A stretch of DNA of 64,000 nucleotides from Sipunculus nudus (GCA_026874595.1 CM049306.1:78704142-78768141); one strand, 5' to 3'; positions 23,482 to 36,177 are shown, numbered from the stretch's first letter. A program made the numbers and translations. The notes: generated from the letters alone by a model not told the origin.

Positions 23482-25744
23482 ATGCTAATGCAGAAAATAG
23501 CAACATGGAATGTACGTGGACTTAAGAACAAAATTAAATCAGTAGAAGTTAGAGAATTGATAAATAATCACAGTATTGTATGTATCACTGAGACAAGGGC
23601 AACCACGGATGAATTATCTGATGCATTCCACGGGTACTATGGTTATGGAATAGTCAGGAAGAGTATAGGGAGAGGAGGGGTCTTAGTTTACGTGCAACAG
23701 AAATTAAAGGGTATGATGGTACCTTAAATAATGAAGATAAAGATTTGGCCATAGTTTACTGCTGTATTGCACCAGCAGGTTCATCATTCTATGCTGATGA
23801 AGATGAAATAAATGGTATCAACAGGCTAGAAAATTTTATTGGTAGATGCTTTAGCAGAATTTGATGAATTTAATTTAATTCTCCTTCGTGATTTGAATGC
23901 TATAGAACTGTAAATATAACAGATATACCAGATATACCAGGAGACTTAATTATGTGTTTAACTCCTTTTGGTAGCAGTGTAGTTGATTATGTAATTGTCA
24001 GTAGTTGTCTTCTTCATAAGGTAGATGGATCCTGTTAACTTAATATTATCAGACCAAAGATACATATAGTCCCATATCGTCTCATACATTATTTAAAGTG
24101 TATTAGGAAAATGAATTTTTCCCAGCCTCTTGGAGCAAAGCATTTATTATACCAATTCACAAAAAGGCTTCCACCATAGATCCTAAAACATTATAGAGGT
24201 ATTTCATTACTTAATACCGTGGGTAAATTTACAACAATATTGGCTAACAGAATTAAATTTATGTTGATCAAGCAGGATTATTATGTTAAGCACAAGCTGG
24301 CTATAGGAAAGATTATTCAACAGTAGACCATACATTTTCTTTAATGGGGTGTGTGCAGAAATATTTAACAAAAAAGAAAAGAAGGTTTTATTACACTTTT
24401 ATTGATTTTTCAACTGTTTTTGATAGTGTACAGCATGATTCATTGTGGTATGTTTCAGTTAAATCTGGGATAAAAGGGAAACTCTTACAGACACTTCAGT
24501 CAATATATAGTCAAATGAAATCATGTCTTCTTACAGAGGAAGGATTAACAGTTTATTTTGAATGTACTAACGGAACTCGACCAGGGTGCATGGTGAGTCC
24601 TTTTCTATTTTCTTTATTCATAGATGAATTTTGTGAACAGTTTAATGAAACAGGTTGTCATGGTATAAATATTGATGAATATTTGCCGAACTTAATTACA
24701 TTAATGTACGCTGATGATTTAGTATGCTTAAGCGATACAATAGGACGTCTCCAAGAACAAATAAACCAGTTGCAAGGTTTTTCTGTCAATTATGGCTTAA
24801 AAGTTAATCTAGGAAAGACAAAAATTAAGGTTTTTAGACACGGGGGTTCATTAAAAGGAATAGAGAAATGGCACTATCAAAAATACTCAGATTGAAACGG
24901 TAAATGACTGTAGATACTTAGGGGTAATATTTACAAGTACATTGTCATTGTATAAAACAAAGAAAGCGCAGGCAATGTATAGGCTGAAAGAGCAGTGACT
25001 CTCATAAAAAAACTTTTATAGGAAATAGAGTTGTTTATCAGTGAGCCAGCTATTTTATCTATATTTGATTGTATGGTTACACCGGTATTATTATAGGGTT
25101 CAGAACTGTGGGGCTATGAAAGATGTTAAATAATTGAAAAGGTGCAATATAAATTTTGAAAGCACGTCTAAAAATTAGCTCTTCAGCTCCGAACGCAGCA
25201 TCATTGGGAGAGTTTGGAAGGCATCCAATATATGTCAGTCTGTTATTAAGATGTGTAAAATACTGGACAAAACTAGTACATTATGGTAATAATAGATATC
25301 CAAAGCGTATATATGACATGTTGTTTAATCTAGATATGAATGGAAAACAAACATGGGTTACTCATATAATAAGCAAAATATGCAGCGCAGGTTTTGGGTA
25401 TGTGTGGATGAATCAAGAAGTAGGAGACATTAGAACATTTTTGGCTAAAATAAAGGAAAGAATTATTGATATGGCAGAACAAAACTGGTCTTGTGATGTC
25501 GAAGTATATACTAAATTAAATTTATATGGTACTTTTAAATTCATGCTCTCAATTAATGGAGAAATATTAACTGTGTGTGACTAATACCAAGCATAAACAA
25601 GCGCTAGCCAGATTGAGATGTTCATGTCATGATTTGATGATTGAAAAGGGAAGGTATACGCAAATGGATAGTGTTTGTTGGTTTTCAAGATTTGTTTGTA
25701 GAAATAAAACTTTAAAACGCTGTTTAGTTGTACATTTACGATAA
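23482..25744 (+). pseudogene. Non-LTR retrotransposon remnant (EN-RT-C terminus)
   Basis: An APE-type endonuclease begins with KIATWNVRGLKNK (23,488) and includes VCITETRA (catalytic Glu region) and GRGGVLVYV. Degenerate later motifs are RDLNAI (~23,888) and VDYVIVSS (~23,970). The RT region starts with FPASWSKAFIIPIHKKAS near 24,117. It continues with QAGYRKDYSTVDHTFSLMG, YTFIDFSTVFDSVQHDSLW and NGTRPGCMVSPFLFSLFI. The YADDL catalytic box is near 24,710. The C-terminal part continues at 25,156-25,584 (LGEFGRHPIYVSLLLRC) and closes with ARLRCSCHDLMIEKGRY near 25,610. Frameshifts at about 23,725, 24,200, 24,900 and 25,580 and a gap between EN and RT make it dead. The clade is CR1-like or RTE-like; I cannot separate these by eye. 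Confidence 0.85.
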
Positions 25745-25762
25745 CATTTTAAAAAAATGTAC

Positions 25763-25814
25763 CCTGATAATTAAATATGATCCGCCCCTGATAATTAAAT
25801 ATGATCCGCCCCTG
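25763..25814 (+). repeat. 24-bp tandem duplication containing a hAT-like end
   Basis: The unit CCTGATAATTAAATATGATC plus CGCC occurs twice, with a third partial start CCTGG. Each unit ends in ATCCGCCCCTG, the reverse complement of a CAGGGGCGGAT start. Confidence 0.7.
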
Positions 25815-26983
25815 GAAATTCAGGGGTTTATTTCAGTGCTAATATGGAAATGTCCATAAGCTCATTAATACAAACAATACAGATTTTGCACTAAGAACAA
25901 TAAAACTGTACATGATTTTTAAGCACAAAGCAACATACACATTGTATGATGAAATATGTAATATTTTACAGTAAACCCATACTACGTAAGTAGTACACCC
26001 CCCCCCCCCCCCACCCCTTCTTCATTGCCCTCCCCCACCGTCTCCTATATTCATCAAAGGAGACATCGACGAGATGTGAATTTAGAATAGTGATTATACC
26101 TTACTTTAAAACGGAAGATTCATGTCATATTTAAAATAAATTAACTTCAGTTAAATACATGTCATTGAATGGCAAATAGTCATCTTTTAATTACAAAATG
26201 TTTACATTAATAAATCACAAAGGTAATTTTACATTTCTCATTATGATGTTAATTAAATAGAACCAAATATTCCAAAATTTTACCCTGTCTATAAGGAATG
26301 TATAAGATGTAATGTAACTATGATGATGTTCCGTGTATTTTTCATATAAATTTGAGTTCCCCAAATTTAACATAGGATCCGCCCCCGTTACACTGAGAAG
26401 ATTTGGTGGAACTAATAAAAAAATGAAAATGTATTATCCAAACTTCATCTCCACCAAATTTGGTACTTTTATCACAATCTGAAACAATTCTTCTGTATTT
26501 TGCCGTTAACCGCTGCACTATGTTGTCATATGTTGGTATTGACTAAATTTGTATGTTTCAATAATACCATTTAAAAAAATCAGATTAAATTTATGCTCAT
26601 TTGGGTCACCTTCCCCTTAAAAGCTGTTAATTTGAATATAAAATATAAAGTATCAGCTTTAGCTACAAAAATTCGAGAAATGAGTTCAGCTTGCACAGAC
26701 GAGTTGACATAGTTGGCGACAACATAGCAGACAAATTATCCATATTAATATGATGCTGATGGCTATATGATGATGATGGAAGCTAGCTAGCAGCATTTTT
26801 ACATGTATCTGTTTATTATGCGCAGGAATTTGCACTAATAATCATAATTTCTCAGATTTTAGTGTAATGTGTTAAGAATATTCTGTCTAATAATTTATAC
26901 TGATGAGGCAGATTGAAGCGGATTAATATTGTATCTCACCATCCAGGCTTAAATGGTGGCCATTTCCTGTCACACTCTAACTG
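25815..26983. other. Unassigned AT-rich stretch
   Basis: C15 at 25,998-26,012 and GGATCCGCCCCC near 26,376. No gene is recognised. Confidence 0.5.
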
Positions 26984-27796
26984 CACTGTAAAAAAAATTG
27001 CTGTATTTTAGCAGAATCTTACTGTAAATTTTTACAGTAAATTACTGTAACTATTGAATTACGGTATATTCTTACTGTAAACAACAGAGCACTGTGGGAA
27101 AACAACAGTGCATGATGGGAAGTACTGATCTACTGCTGTATTTTTACAGCATTGGTTGTTGATTTTACTGAGATTTACAGTAAATTACTGTATTTCATAC
27201 TTTTGCAATGCATTTCGGGAAAGTGATGTCACGTCCGTTTATGTTTGAATGAATGCAAGATTTCAGACCACTTGCCGGTAAGATCATAATAAGTGATGCC
27301 TTCTCATATACTCATTGCTGTTTATAACATTAACGTTCAACGCCATCTCACGCGTGCATTGCCTGTATATAATATGAGCACATAGATAGACTGGGCTCGC
27401 TCTAGGAACACATACCAACGCGCAGGCAGGCCAGTGGAGTGGAGGGGGGGGGGGGGGGGAGGAGTTCTCTGTTAGGCCTTCAATAGTACAATACTAATAG
27501 GCCTTTCATTGTGACGTTGGTGAAAATACATGTTACATTTATGTTATCTTATTGCTGTTATCTTTATTTTGTATGTAAACGCATGGATACTTGACATGGG
27601 ACTTCGAGGATAGCGGCAATTCATTCAGTGCTTGGTGATGATAATCTGCAGGCCAATATAATAAATAAATGGAAACATGTACAGCTCAAGATTTATTTGC
27701 GTATCTCGATATGAATTCCACGACGCTGCAGCTAGCTACAGTGAAGCTGATAAGCCATCAGTATCGAGGGGGGCATAATCACCTACGTTTTAGCAA

Positions 27797-27851
<55 letters not shown>

Positions 27852-28187
27852 GTAATCATTCCCCCACCCAACTCTTCAAAGATTTATATTTATATACTGA
27901 AAATTAAATATATAAATAAATTGATTTAAAAACTTTGGCTCCGTTTCTGAGTTTACTGTGAATGATTATCAATATAAAATGAATACGGTTTAGCATTAAC
28001 CTATCGTGGAAACATAATACAACATAATTTTTTTAAACCTAATCCATAATTCTAATATATTTGAAATGTGTCAGGCATGCAGATATAAAAGGTATATACA
28101 TGTCCCAACTTTGATTAACCTACAGCCACTTTTGCTTAGACCTCTATTCTGACAGCTGTTTGTGCTGTATAGCCCAAGCTTCAGCCT

Positions 28188-28260
<73 letters not shown>

Positions 28261-28964
28261 TATGAAAAAATTAACAATAATAATACGTACATATTGCATT
28301 TGCTAACATTTGACAAAATTCGACTGAGCGCCTTGACCCATGGATCCCTTTTTCATCTTGGTATATATGAAATTTTATGAATGGACTTTGTTGATAAATT
28401 TTAAATCGCATGAAATGTGTGGTATTTTGCAGCTTAAGTTAAAAACTATCCCTTATGCACACTTTTATAAAACATAATATAGACGTTGATATTATAGATT
28501 TCAGTGTTCAGTTCAAACAGCCTGATGATGACTCACTGCACGGACAAAGAATTCAGAAGCTGACTCTTACGTTACTTTAAAGCAGTGTGCAACACAAATT
28601 AACGTGTTTACTTACCACTATATTATAATTTGTAAATTTACAGTAATATACCGGCAGCAGAGTTGCCAGTACATTACTGCAAATTTACAGTACCGTACCG
28701 GCAGTTTAGTTTACAGTAAGTTACTGTAAAATCTATAGACAGTAGATTACTGTAAATTTACAGTAACGTATTGTAATTTCACAGAATATTTTACAGTAAA
28801 GTACTGAAATTTTCTCTGTAAAATTACAGTAATCTACTGCCAATGGATTTTACAGTAACTTACTGTAAAATAAGCTGCCAGTAAGTTACTGTAAATTTAC
28901 AGTAATGTACTGGCAACTCTGCTGCTAGAATATTACTGTAAATTTACAGCAATTTTTTACGGTG
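26984..28964. mobile_element. TIR element rich in TTACTGTAAATTTACAGTAA palindromes
   Basis: The left end CACTGTAAAAAAAATTGCTG pairs with the reverse complement of the right end, CACCGTAAAAAATTGCTG. Subterminal DNA on both sides (27,000-27,210 and 28,630-28,960) is packed with ACTGTAAA/TTTACAGT words in both orientations. The middle holds two (TA)n tracts (27,796-27,848; 28,190-28,252) and a poly-G (27,444-27,459). No transposase is seen, so it is nonautonomous. Flanks TCTAACTG and TAGAGCTG agree at 5 of 8 positions, which does not settle the target duplication. Confidence 0.75.
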
Positions 28965-29189
28965 TAGAGCTGGCCCCGGGCAGTATCTCATTGAAGACTG
29001 GTCGTGTCTTATAAGCTCTATCGGCCCCTCTTTCTTTTCAAAGACAAGGACACCTACCTGCTACTGATATATACATGTAGCATCCGCAGGGGCCCACGCA
29101 GAAATCCGGGAGGGCCGCACGTATGGTAGGGGGACAATGATAATGTCTGGCTCACATATACATCGGGCGCCGTACGATTTTTTCAACCC

Positions 29190-30648
29190 GCCGGCATGCC
29201 GTGAGATTTCGAGACCGTGATTTTGGCAAATGAAATTTTTTATTTATCAATAAATCATAGAAAAAATGTTGTTTTTGTTTATCAATGTTAACGGTTTTAT
29301 TACCTGTAAATATTGAAATTTCGTTTTTAGTGCTCAATTTAGTCGTTTCGACCTCTGTAATAATATATTTAAATATTTTTTTCAACATATTTTAAAGAAT
29401 AGAATATTCAATAATTCAGTTTCAAGTATCTTTAAGTCTATTCAGAACTTCTTTCTCTGAAATAAACTGAATTTATTATTAAATCATGAAGGCGTGTTAT
29501 ATTTGCGCTAACCCATGCTTTAAAAAGAAGGGGCTAATTTCCTTTATATAAAATGTTTTTATTTCCCCAAATGAACTGGCTTAATATTTTATCTGGTGTC
29601 ATTTTACTAAATGGAAGAATTACCATTCCAATGTGTCAAAAGCTTTGGAGAAATCGAGCTGAATTAAAGCACCTTCTTTATTACATAATTTTGTATAATT
29701 AATAATGTCCTGAGCTAAACGTATATTGTTACCAATATAGCGCCCCTTAATATAGCCTGTTTGGTCTAAATTAATTATATGATCTACTACTTTCTGTATT
29801 CTTTTTGCAAATATAAATGTTAATATTTTGTAATCTGTATTACACAGGCTTATTGGTCTGTAATTATTAAGTTCTTCTTTATCTCCCTTTTTAAAGATTA
29901 AAGAGATAACGGCTTTTCTCATTGATATTGGCATTTCCTGTTTAATATAGATTTAATTTTGGAGGTCATAGAAAATTGGCCCAAGTATTTTCCAGAACTT
30001 ATTGGTAAAATTCATTGGGAAGGCCATCTAAACCAGGGGATTTGTTATCTTTTAACTGATTTATAATATTATCACATTCTTGTTTTGTTATCGGTTTATC
30101 AAATAGTTCATGTTGCTTTTCAGATAATTTGGGAAATACCCCTGTTTCATTAAAATATGTATCTATCTCAGATTTAGATGGTGCTGATGACGTGTAAAGT
30201 TGTTAATAACATTCTGATATTATTTGCAGAATCCTATCATCATCAGTATAAGAGATATTACGATATTTTATACAAGTGATTGTATTCATCATTTGATGTT
30301 TTCTTTCTAAAGAGAAGAAATACTTGGAACTTCTCTCTCCATCCTCGACCCATCTTGCTCTAGATCGGATTTGGGCACCTTTTGTTTTTTCATCATATAG
30401 AACATTTAAATCTAATTCAGACTTGGTAATTTCTTCTTCTTTTCCAGTTTCCTTTTCCAGATTCAATATCTTCTGTTCAAGACACCTTATTTTGTTTTTC
30501 TTATATGAAGCTTTTTCCTTTGAGTAAACAATTGAAATTTCTCTTACTTTAATTTTAATGAGATCCCACAATAATAAAAGTGTAATAGTACCTTTATATT
30601 CTGTAAGACACTGGTTTATAATATTTTCTCTTAATTTTATGTAAACGG
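29190..30648 (-). pseudogene. LINE ORF2, downstream part (linker, RT, C-terminal segments)
   Basis: Continues the ORF2 started at 36,984 after the inserted element. In order on the minus strand: VYIKLRENIINQCLTEYKG (30,648 down), then RSRARWVEDGERSSKYFFSL near 30,355. DNKSPGLDGLPNEFYQ is near 30,040. RT motifs KAVISLIFKKGDKEELNNY and YRPISLCNTDYKIL are near 29,910-29,840. QTGYIKGRYIGNNIRLAQD is near 29,760, and LIQLDFSKAFDTLEW ends near 29,620. The frame then jumps to SQFIWGNKNILYKGN near 29,560 and a later FFYDLLINKKFHLP near 29,240. The fingers/palm-to-thumb segment with the YxDD box is therefore deleted. The motif set fits the L1/Tx1 group. Dead copy. Confidence 0.85.
30641..30648. repeat. 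Left 8-bp target duplication GTAAACGG
   Basis: Identical to 36,178-36,185, flanking the hAT-type element. In the LINE it encodes part of ...DTVYIK.... Confidence 0.9.
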
Positions 30649-30659
30649 CAGACATGGGG

Positions 30660-30815
30660 TCTATTACAGTTGTTCTATTACTATTACTATTACTATTACT
30701 TTCAATTTCTGATATTACTATTACTTTTACTATTACCACATTTTATCTTCTATTACTATTACTATTACTATTACTGGGGTATCTATTACTATTACTATTA
30801 CTATTACATAAACTG
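30660..30815 (+). repeat. Left subterminal CTATTA hexamer array
   Basis: Several runs of CTATTACTATTACTATTAC broken by short spacers. Likely transposase contact sites or a microsatellite born in the element. Confidence 0.85.
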
Positions 30816-31003
30816 ATGGGAGGATTCTAGACCTTGCGCAGCCATGAGTGCTATAAACTAGCACTGCAATCACATTTTTATATTATATATTAATATTAGA
30901 AGCACCTATATCATCCAATTACCTACACAATTTTCTCATACTGTGTCTGTCATTAACAATAAGCCTAATGATACTGGAGATCTTAGTTATTTCAGCTTCT
31001 TTA

Positions 31004-31064
<61 letters not shown>

Positions 31065-32664
31065 AAACCTCAATGATTATTGGGGCGTTTCAAGTCGAAA
31101 TTATAAGATAATTGTATGAACTCTTGAATGCATGTTATTTAAAAGCAACCCATTGTAAAGACCCTGGCAAATGTAAAATATTGATTTATAATTATATGCA
31201 TACTTGTACATTTTTTAGCGAACCTGTGAGCTTATGCAATGGTGCGGCGTCGTCCGTCGTGCGTCGTGTGTCGTGCGTCGTCCGTCGTCTGTACGTTAAC
31301 CATAACTATCTCAAAAATGGCTGGAGCTAGAATCACCAAATATTTTGCAAATAATCAGTCATCGAAAAAAACTATATCGGATTTTGTTTATTTTTTTTCT
31401 AACTGCATTTTCTTAGATTTTATAGGGAAAAAGCTAAAAAAAGCTTTAAAAATCTTCTTCTCCGAAACTGTCCAGCCAAAATGTCCAATATTTCACAGAA
31501 ATGATCCCTGGAACAATTTTTCTCAAGTTTGTTCGAATGTTTTCAGTTCGGAGATTTTTGGCCGAGTTACAGGAGGTTGAACTTTGTTACCTGTGCAAAA
31601 AATGCAATGTTATGCCAATGTTGGTCACATAAGTCATATCTGAAATTGAGGTATTGGTGGCGTCACCTGCATCTGCCTTTTTTGTACGGGGTCATCAGTG
31701 CCTGTATTACACTGAGGGCTCAAAAAACTTCTTCTCTGAAACCATGTGGCCAAAGTGTTTAATATCGCAAAGAAATGATCCTAGGGTAGTGCTTTCCACA
31801 GTTTGTTCAAATGGTCTCAGTTCAGTGACTTTTGGCTAAGTTATGGGAAGCTGAATTTATAGTCATATGCCATAACAGCCCATTTTAGCTCAGTGGCTAC
31901 AAAGATCTTCTTCTCAAAAACCACTGGGCCAAATTCTTAAATCTCACACATTAATTATCCTCAGATGTTGATAATTCAAGTTTGTTCAAATGGTTTTGGT
32001 TCACTGCTTTTTGGCTGAGTTACGGGAAGCTCAACTTAGCCAGTTTGCTGTATCTTCCTATATGAGTTATAAACCTGCAAAACGTTTTTCGACTGATGCC
32101 ACTGAAGCCAGTTTGTTAAATATTTTACAAGAATAATCCCTACAATTATTCTTATAATAATTGTCATTACTGGTTCCACATGAATGATTTTTAGCTGAAT
32201 TATGGAGCTTGAATTGAGTCATTTTACCATATATGTTAGCTGTGTGATGCTGTTAAATCTAGCCTGGCACCATTTTATCAGCATCTATTACATCATGCCA
32301 CTAGACATTTAGATTTCAGGTTATCTTTGGTTAATATTGACAAGAAAGTTTTTTTAAAAGCTTTTAAAAAAAATTAGATTGATGATTTAAGTTATTTATC
32401 ATACCAGGCAATGTTACAATCATGGATATTCAGCTCTCTGTGGCTATATAAAGACAACTGTACGTGGATTATAAATTATTGGTTTCCCTACTCAACTTAA
32501 TTCAAGAGTTTGCCATCAATGAGATATATCTGTATTTTAATTTTGCATTCAGTATGTATCCATAATAATTTTACATATATTCCTGATTTCTTTTTTATAA
32601 AAAGTCATCTGAAAAGCATTTTGTATTGGGAAAATAAATTTCAAAGTTATTACAAGTAGGGACC

Positions 32665-33060
32665 ACTTTTGTGCACAGATGGCAGCACTTGGTTTACCAT
32701 TGGCAGATTGCCAGTGCCTTGATGTTGGCCATGTGCCAAGATGATGTCAGCTCTATAAATAGTTTTGGCACAGTGCCAGGATTGGAAGAAGTGCAGCCAG
32801 GTATAGGTCAAGAGTTCACTCAGTGCAGTAGCTACATTCTATTTATAGCTTTGGCAGACTGCTCACTACATCATATTTGGCACCAAAGAGCAGCCTGAAT
32901 CTATTTATAGCTCTGGCAGACTGCCAACTGTGTCAGATTATGCAACAGGTCAAGAGTTCACTCAGTGCAGCTAGGTACAGGTCAAAAGTTTACCCAGTCT
33001 AGCCAGGTGCAGGTCAAGGATTCACTCAGTGCAGTAGCTTGAGGCAGCAATTTGTCACAG
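32665..33060 (+). repeat. Short-unit tandem repeats
   Basis: AGGTCAAGAGTTCACTCAGTGCAG recurs with small changes near 32,806, 32,948 and 33,012. TCTATTTATAGCT(T/C)TGGCAGACTGC recurs near 32,838 and 32,900. The set lies inside the nested element. Confidence 0.7.
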
Positions 33061-33189
33061 GTCACTCGGGGGCAACTGCCTTACTCACCTAAGCCTTGTC
33101 AGCTCAGTGCATCAAACTCTGGGAAGTTTGCTGTATTGGACTGATATTTTGACCTGTCTATGCGTCTTTGATGGTATTCTCATTTACAA

Positions 33190-34310
33190 GACAGGTGGTG
33201 CCACCTACATTGACTTTTGCAGTGTATGCACCTGCTTATTTCTACAGAGGATTTTTATACATCAGCCTTAAATTGGGCATGTTTATACATATCAGGTAGC
33301 TTTATAGTGTACAAAACTGGTGGCGCCACGTACAGTAATTTTTCCACAGTGTATGTCCCTCCTTATTTCATAGGAGGGGTTTGTTTGACAGACTGGTGGT
33401 GCCAGCTACAATCATTGTATCCACCAAAACAGAGTTTTGTGGATACTATGTTTTCAGTCGGACGCCGCATAGGTTTCCGAACTTCATACCCACTGGGCAG
33501 AATTTTTTAAAATTTGAAATTATGATCGGTCACATGTGAACTGCTGTGCCCTCATTTTTGGTTGACCTCTGACCTTTCCTCTCTTCCAAGCGTCCATTTG
33601 TGTGTCTGTTTCCACACATAAACCCACATATCTCGGGAACCGTTTGACCGATAAGGCTAAAGATATTGCACAAATGTAGCCCTTGGAAAGCTTTATAACA
33701 TACATTAAAATGGTGGCGCCACCTGCAACCATTTTTGCACAGCGTCCATCTGTTCATCTGCCTTAGGATAAAAACACTTACATCTCAGCATTGGTTGGAC
33801 TTATCCACCTGAAATTTTGCATGTGTATACATTCTGGATAGCTTTCTTGATTTTATGACAGGTGGCGCCACCTACATTCACGTTTAAGCTGCAGACATCC
33901 AAGCTCATATCTCAAGAACCGTTTGACCAGTTGGGCCAAAATTTTGCGTGTGTATAGATCTCCGATAGCTCTTTATCATATGCAAAACTGGTGGTGCCAC
34001 CTGCCACCATTTTTGCACAGCGTCCATCTGTTCATCTGCCTTGGGATAAAATCACTCATATCTCGGCAGTGGTTTGACATATCCTCCTGAAATTTTGCAT
34101 GTGTATAGATCTCACATAGCTCTTAATCATACACAAAATTGGTGGTGCCACCTGCCACCATTTTTGCACAGCGTCCGTCTGTTTGTCTGCCGTGGGCTAA
34201 AATCACTCATATCTCAGTAGTGGTTTGACTAATCAACCTGAAATTTTGCATGTTTATACATCTTGGATAGCTTTCTGGATTTTAGGCAGGTCGGTGCCAC
34301 CTACATTTAT
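33190..34310 (+). repeat. GGTGGYGCCACC palindrome array, forward copy
   Basis: Palindrome variants occur near 33,194, 33,319, 33,395, 33,712, 33,861, 33,990, 34,140 and 34,291. The last five are spaced 149/129/150/151 bp. Shared text between them includes GCACAGCGTCC(A/G)TCTGTT and CTGAAATTTTGCATGTGTAT. Inverse orientation of the array at 4,200-5,270. Confidence 0.8.
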
Positions 34311-34452
34311 GTATTTGCTGCAGACATTCAGGCTTATATCTCAGGACTGGTTTGACTTATTCCCCTTGCCACTCAATCTATGCCTGACTTCACCTTTCCC
34401 ACTCTGATTTTGGCAGATACACATAGTCGCTTGTTGACTACTCATATTCTAG

Positions 34453-36009
34453 TTTTTGTGTTGTGTGCACCCATGCCAGAATTGCAGCAGTGATGTTTGT
34501 TTAATTGTTTCTTGTTCTAAGTGTTTAGTACTTGCATTGTTCATATACATGTCACACATGTTCTTGAAAAGTAATGGTCCAGCATTGAAGCATTAGGCCT
34601 ATAGGCCTTGTTATTATTTTCATATATATTTCACATAAATTTTTTTATAGTACATACTTCTGTTAAGATTTAATCTTCTTTCGCATAATTAATAAATAAA
34701 GTTTTCAGTGTAACTAAAAATGGTCTCCAAAAGAATCATTCATGATTATATGTCATATTAATATTTAGTATCAAAGCTGACAATTTAGTCCTTTATGTAT
34801 GTATCAGGAGCGGAATTTTGGTAGGGCTGTGTCCTGTTTCTCCTGTTTACATCAAGATTCTGGACAGATTCTAAACTGGAGACTAAAGAACCCCATCTTC
34901 TCAAGTGTATGTATGTTCATTTGGATATGATGCCATGTTTTATTTTATCACATAGTACATCTTGAGAGTGAACAGAGAGGTAGTAAACTTTACAATAATG
35001 GTAGCATGCATGGCTTTTATTCTTCAGGCATGCTCTCCTTATTGCAGCAAAACCAGCATAGGATAATTTAGGAATATGGAGAGTGATTTAAACTTATCAA
35101 TTAATCAATTTTACAAAACAAATAAAATATTATTTATATCACTTTCACAATTAATTTGGTATTCAACAATCTTATACTTTAAATTTTGTACATAACAAGA
35201 TCTAATTATTTGATATCAAAATTTCAGATATTAAATAATAAAATATTATTAACAGTTACTTATATTCTCATATTATATAATCAAATAAATTAATATCTTA
35301 AAAAAATTGTTCATTTAATTTTCAAAATATAAATTAACATAATTTTAGATACTGAATGAAGGTCTGCAAAATTGGTACTATGAAATAACAGACAAGTATT
35401 AAAAGAATTATTTTAAAAGAATATTTATATAAATTAAATAGATAGTACATGTGCCTGCAATATGACTTTATCAAAGTGATTGTAGTACTGGTATGAGTTT
35501 ATATAGCATTGTAGGCTTCCATACGTTATGGGTAGTGAAAACAGCATAAGCTTATCATGAACATTTTGGGTCTGCACTGCAACTACATCTGGTTCCATAT
35601 TCTATTTTTCTTAAATGTGTGTTATTGCAATCTGTATGATTAAAATGCAAACTGGCTTGTGAAAATAAATCTAGGTACATTTCAGAATATGCATATGGAT
35701 TGATGGATGTGAGATAAGATGTACATGTCAATATAATAATACACAATTTATCTGTCTCATAACATCAAACATTCCTCTGTTTATCCATGGTTTACAAATC
35801 AAAGGTCAGATTGTGCCAGGTTACCTATTTGGCTGTGACCTGCTTTGTCCAGTACTCTTATGTAATTAGCACTAGAGGTCACCAGCAGTGTGGCAGCTGG
35901 CCCATGCTTGCCTCAACAATAGGCACTTCCTGGGCAATTGCTGGACAAGAATTGAGTGTGTTCAGCATTATTTGCTGATATGCTTCATGATCAAGGGGCT
36001 CACAGGAAG
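34453..36009. other. AT-rich interior of the hAT-type element
   Basis: No gene is recognised; only frames up to 63 codons. Confidence 0.5.
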
Positions 36010-36170
36010 TAATAGAAAGTAATATGTATTACTCTTTTACTTTGCCTTCTGTTTCTATTACTATTACTATTACAGCTAAAATGTTTGAGTATATTACTAT
36101 TACTATTACTATTACATGGAAAAAGCTGTAATAGTCTATTACTATTACTATAACTTATTACTATTACCCC
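36010..36170 (+). repeat. Right subterminal CTATTA hexamer array
   Basis: Runs of CTATTACTATTAC on the plus strand, the same orientation as the left array even though the element ends are inverted. Confidence 0.85.
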
Positions 36171-36177
36171 ATGTCTG

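Larger units (their letters stand above)
31217..34452 (+). mobile_element. Long nested copy of the GTCCGTC-headed element
   Basis: It starts after T6 with AGCGAACCTGTGAGCTTATG and GTCCGTCGTGCGTC. The body has repeated segments of the type CTTCTTCTC(C/T)GAAAC..TG..CCAA at 31,450, 31,725 and 31,908. It ends CATATTCTAG before T5. A stem TAGTC...GACTA sits about 10 nt before the CTAG end (34,424-34,440). Parts match the copies at 7,913 and 48,937. No protein is encoded. The terminal hairpin plus CTAG recalls Helitron 3' ends but class is unproven. Confidence 0.6.
30649..36177. mobile_element. 5.5-kb nonautonomous hAT-type element inside LINE ORF2
   Basis: The ends are CAGACATGGGG and its perfect reverse complement, CCCCATGTCTG. 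The target duplication is a perfect 8 bp (GTAAACGG), diagnostic in length for hAT and consistent with the CAG start. Deleting the element and one duplication joins QVLNDTV to YIKLREN in frame, which fixes the boundaries. Both subterminal regions are arrays of CTATTA-type hexamers in the same orientation. I see no hAT transposase, BED finger or dimerisation domain. About 3.2 kb of the interior (31,217-34,452) is a separate nested repeat; the rest is AT-rich, with a (TA)n tract at about 31,009-31,061. Confidence 0.92.
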
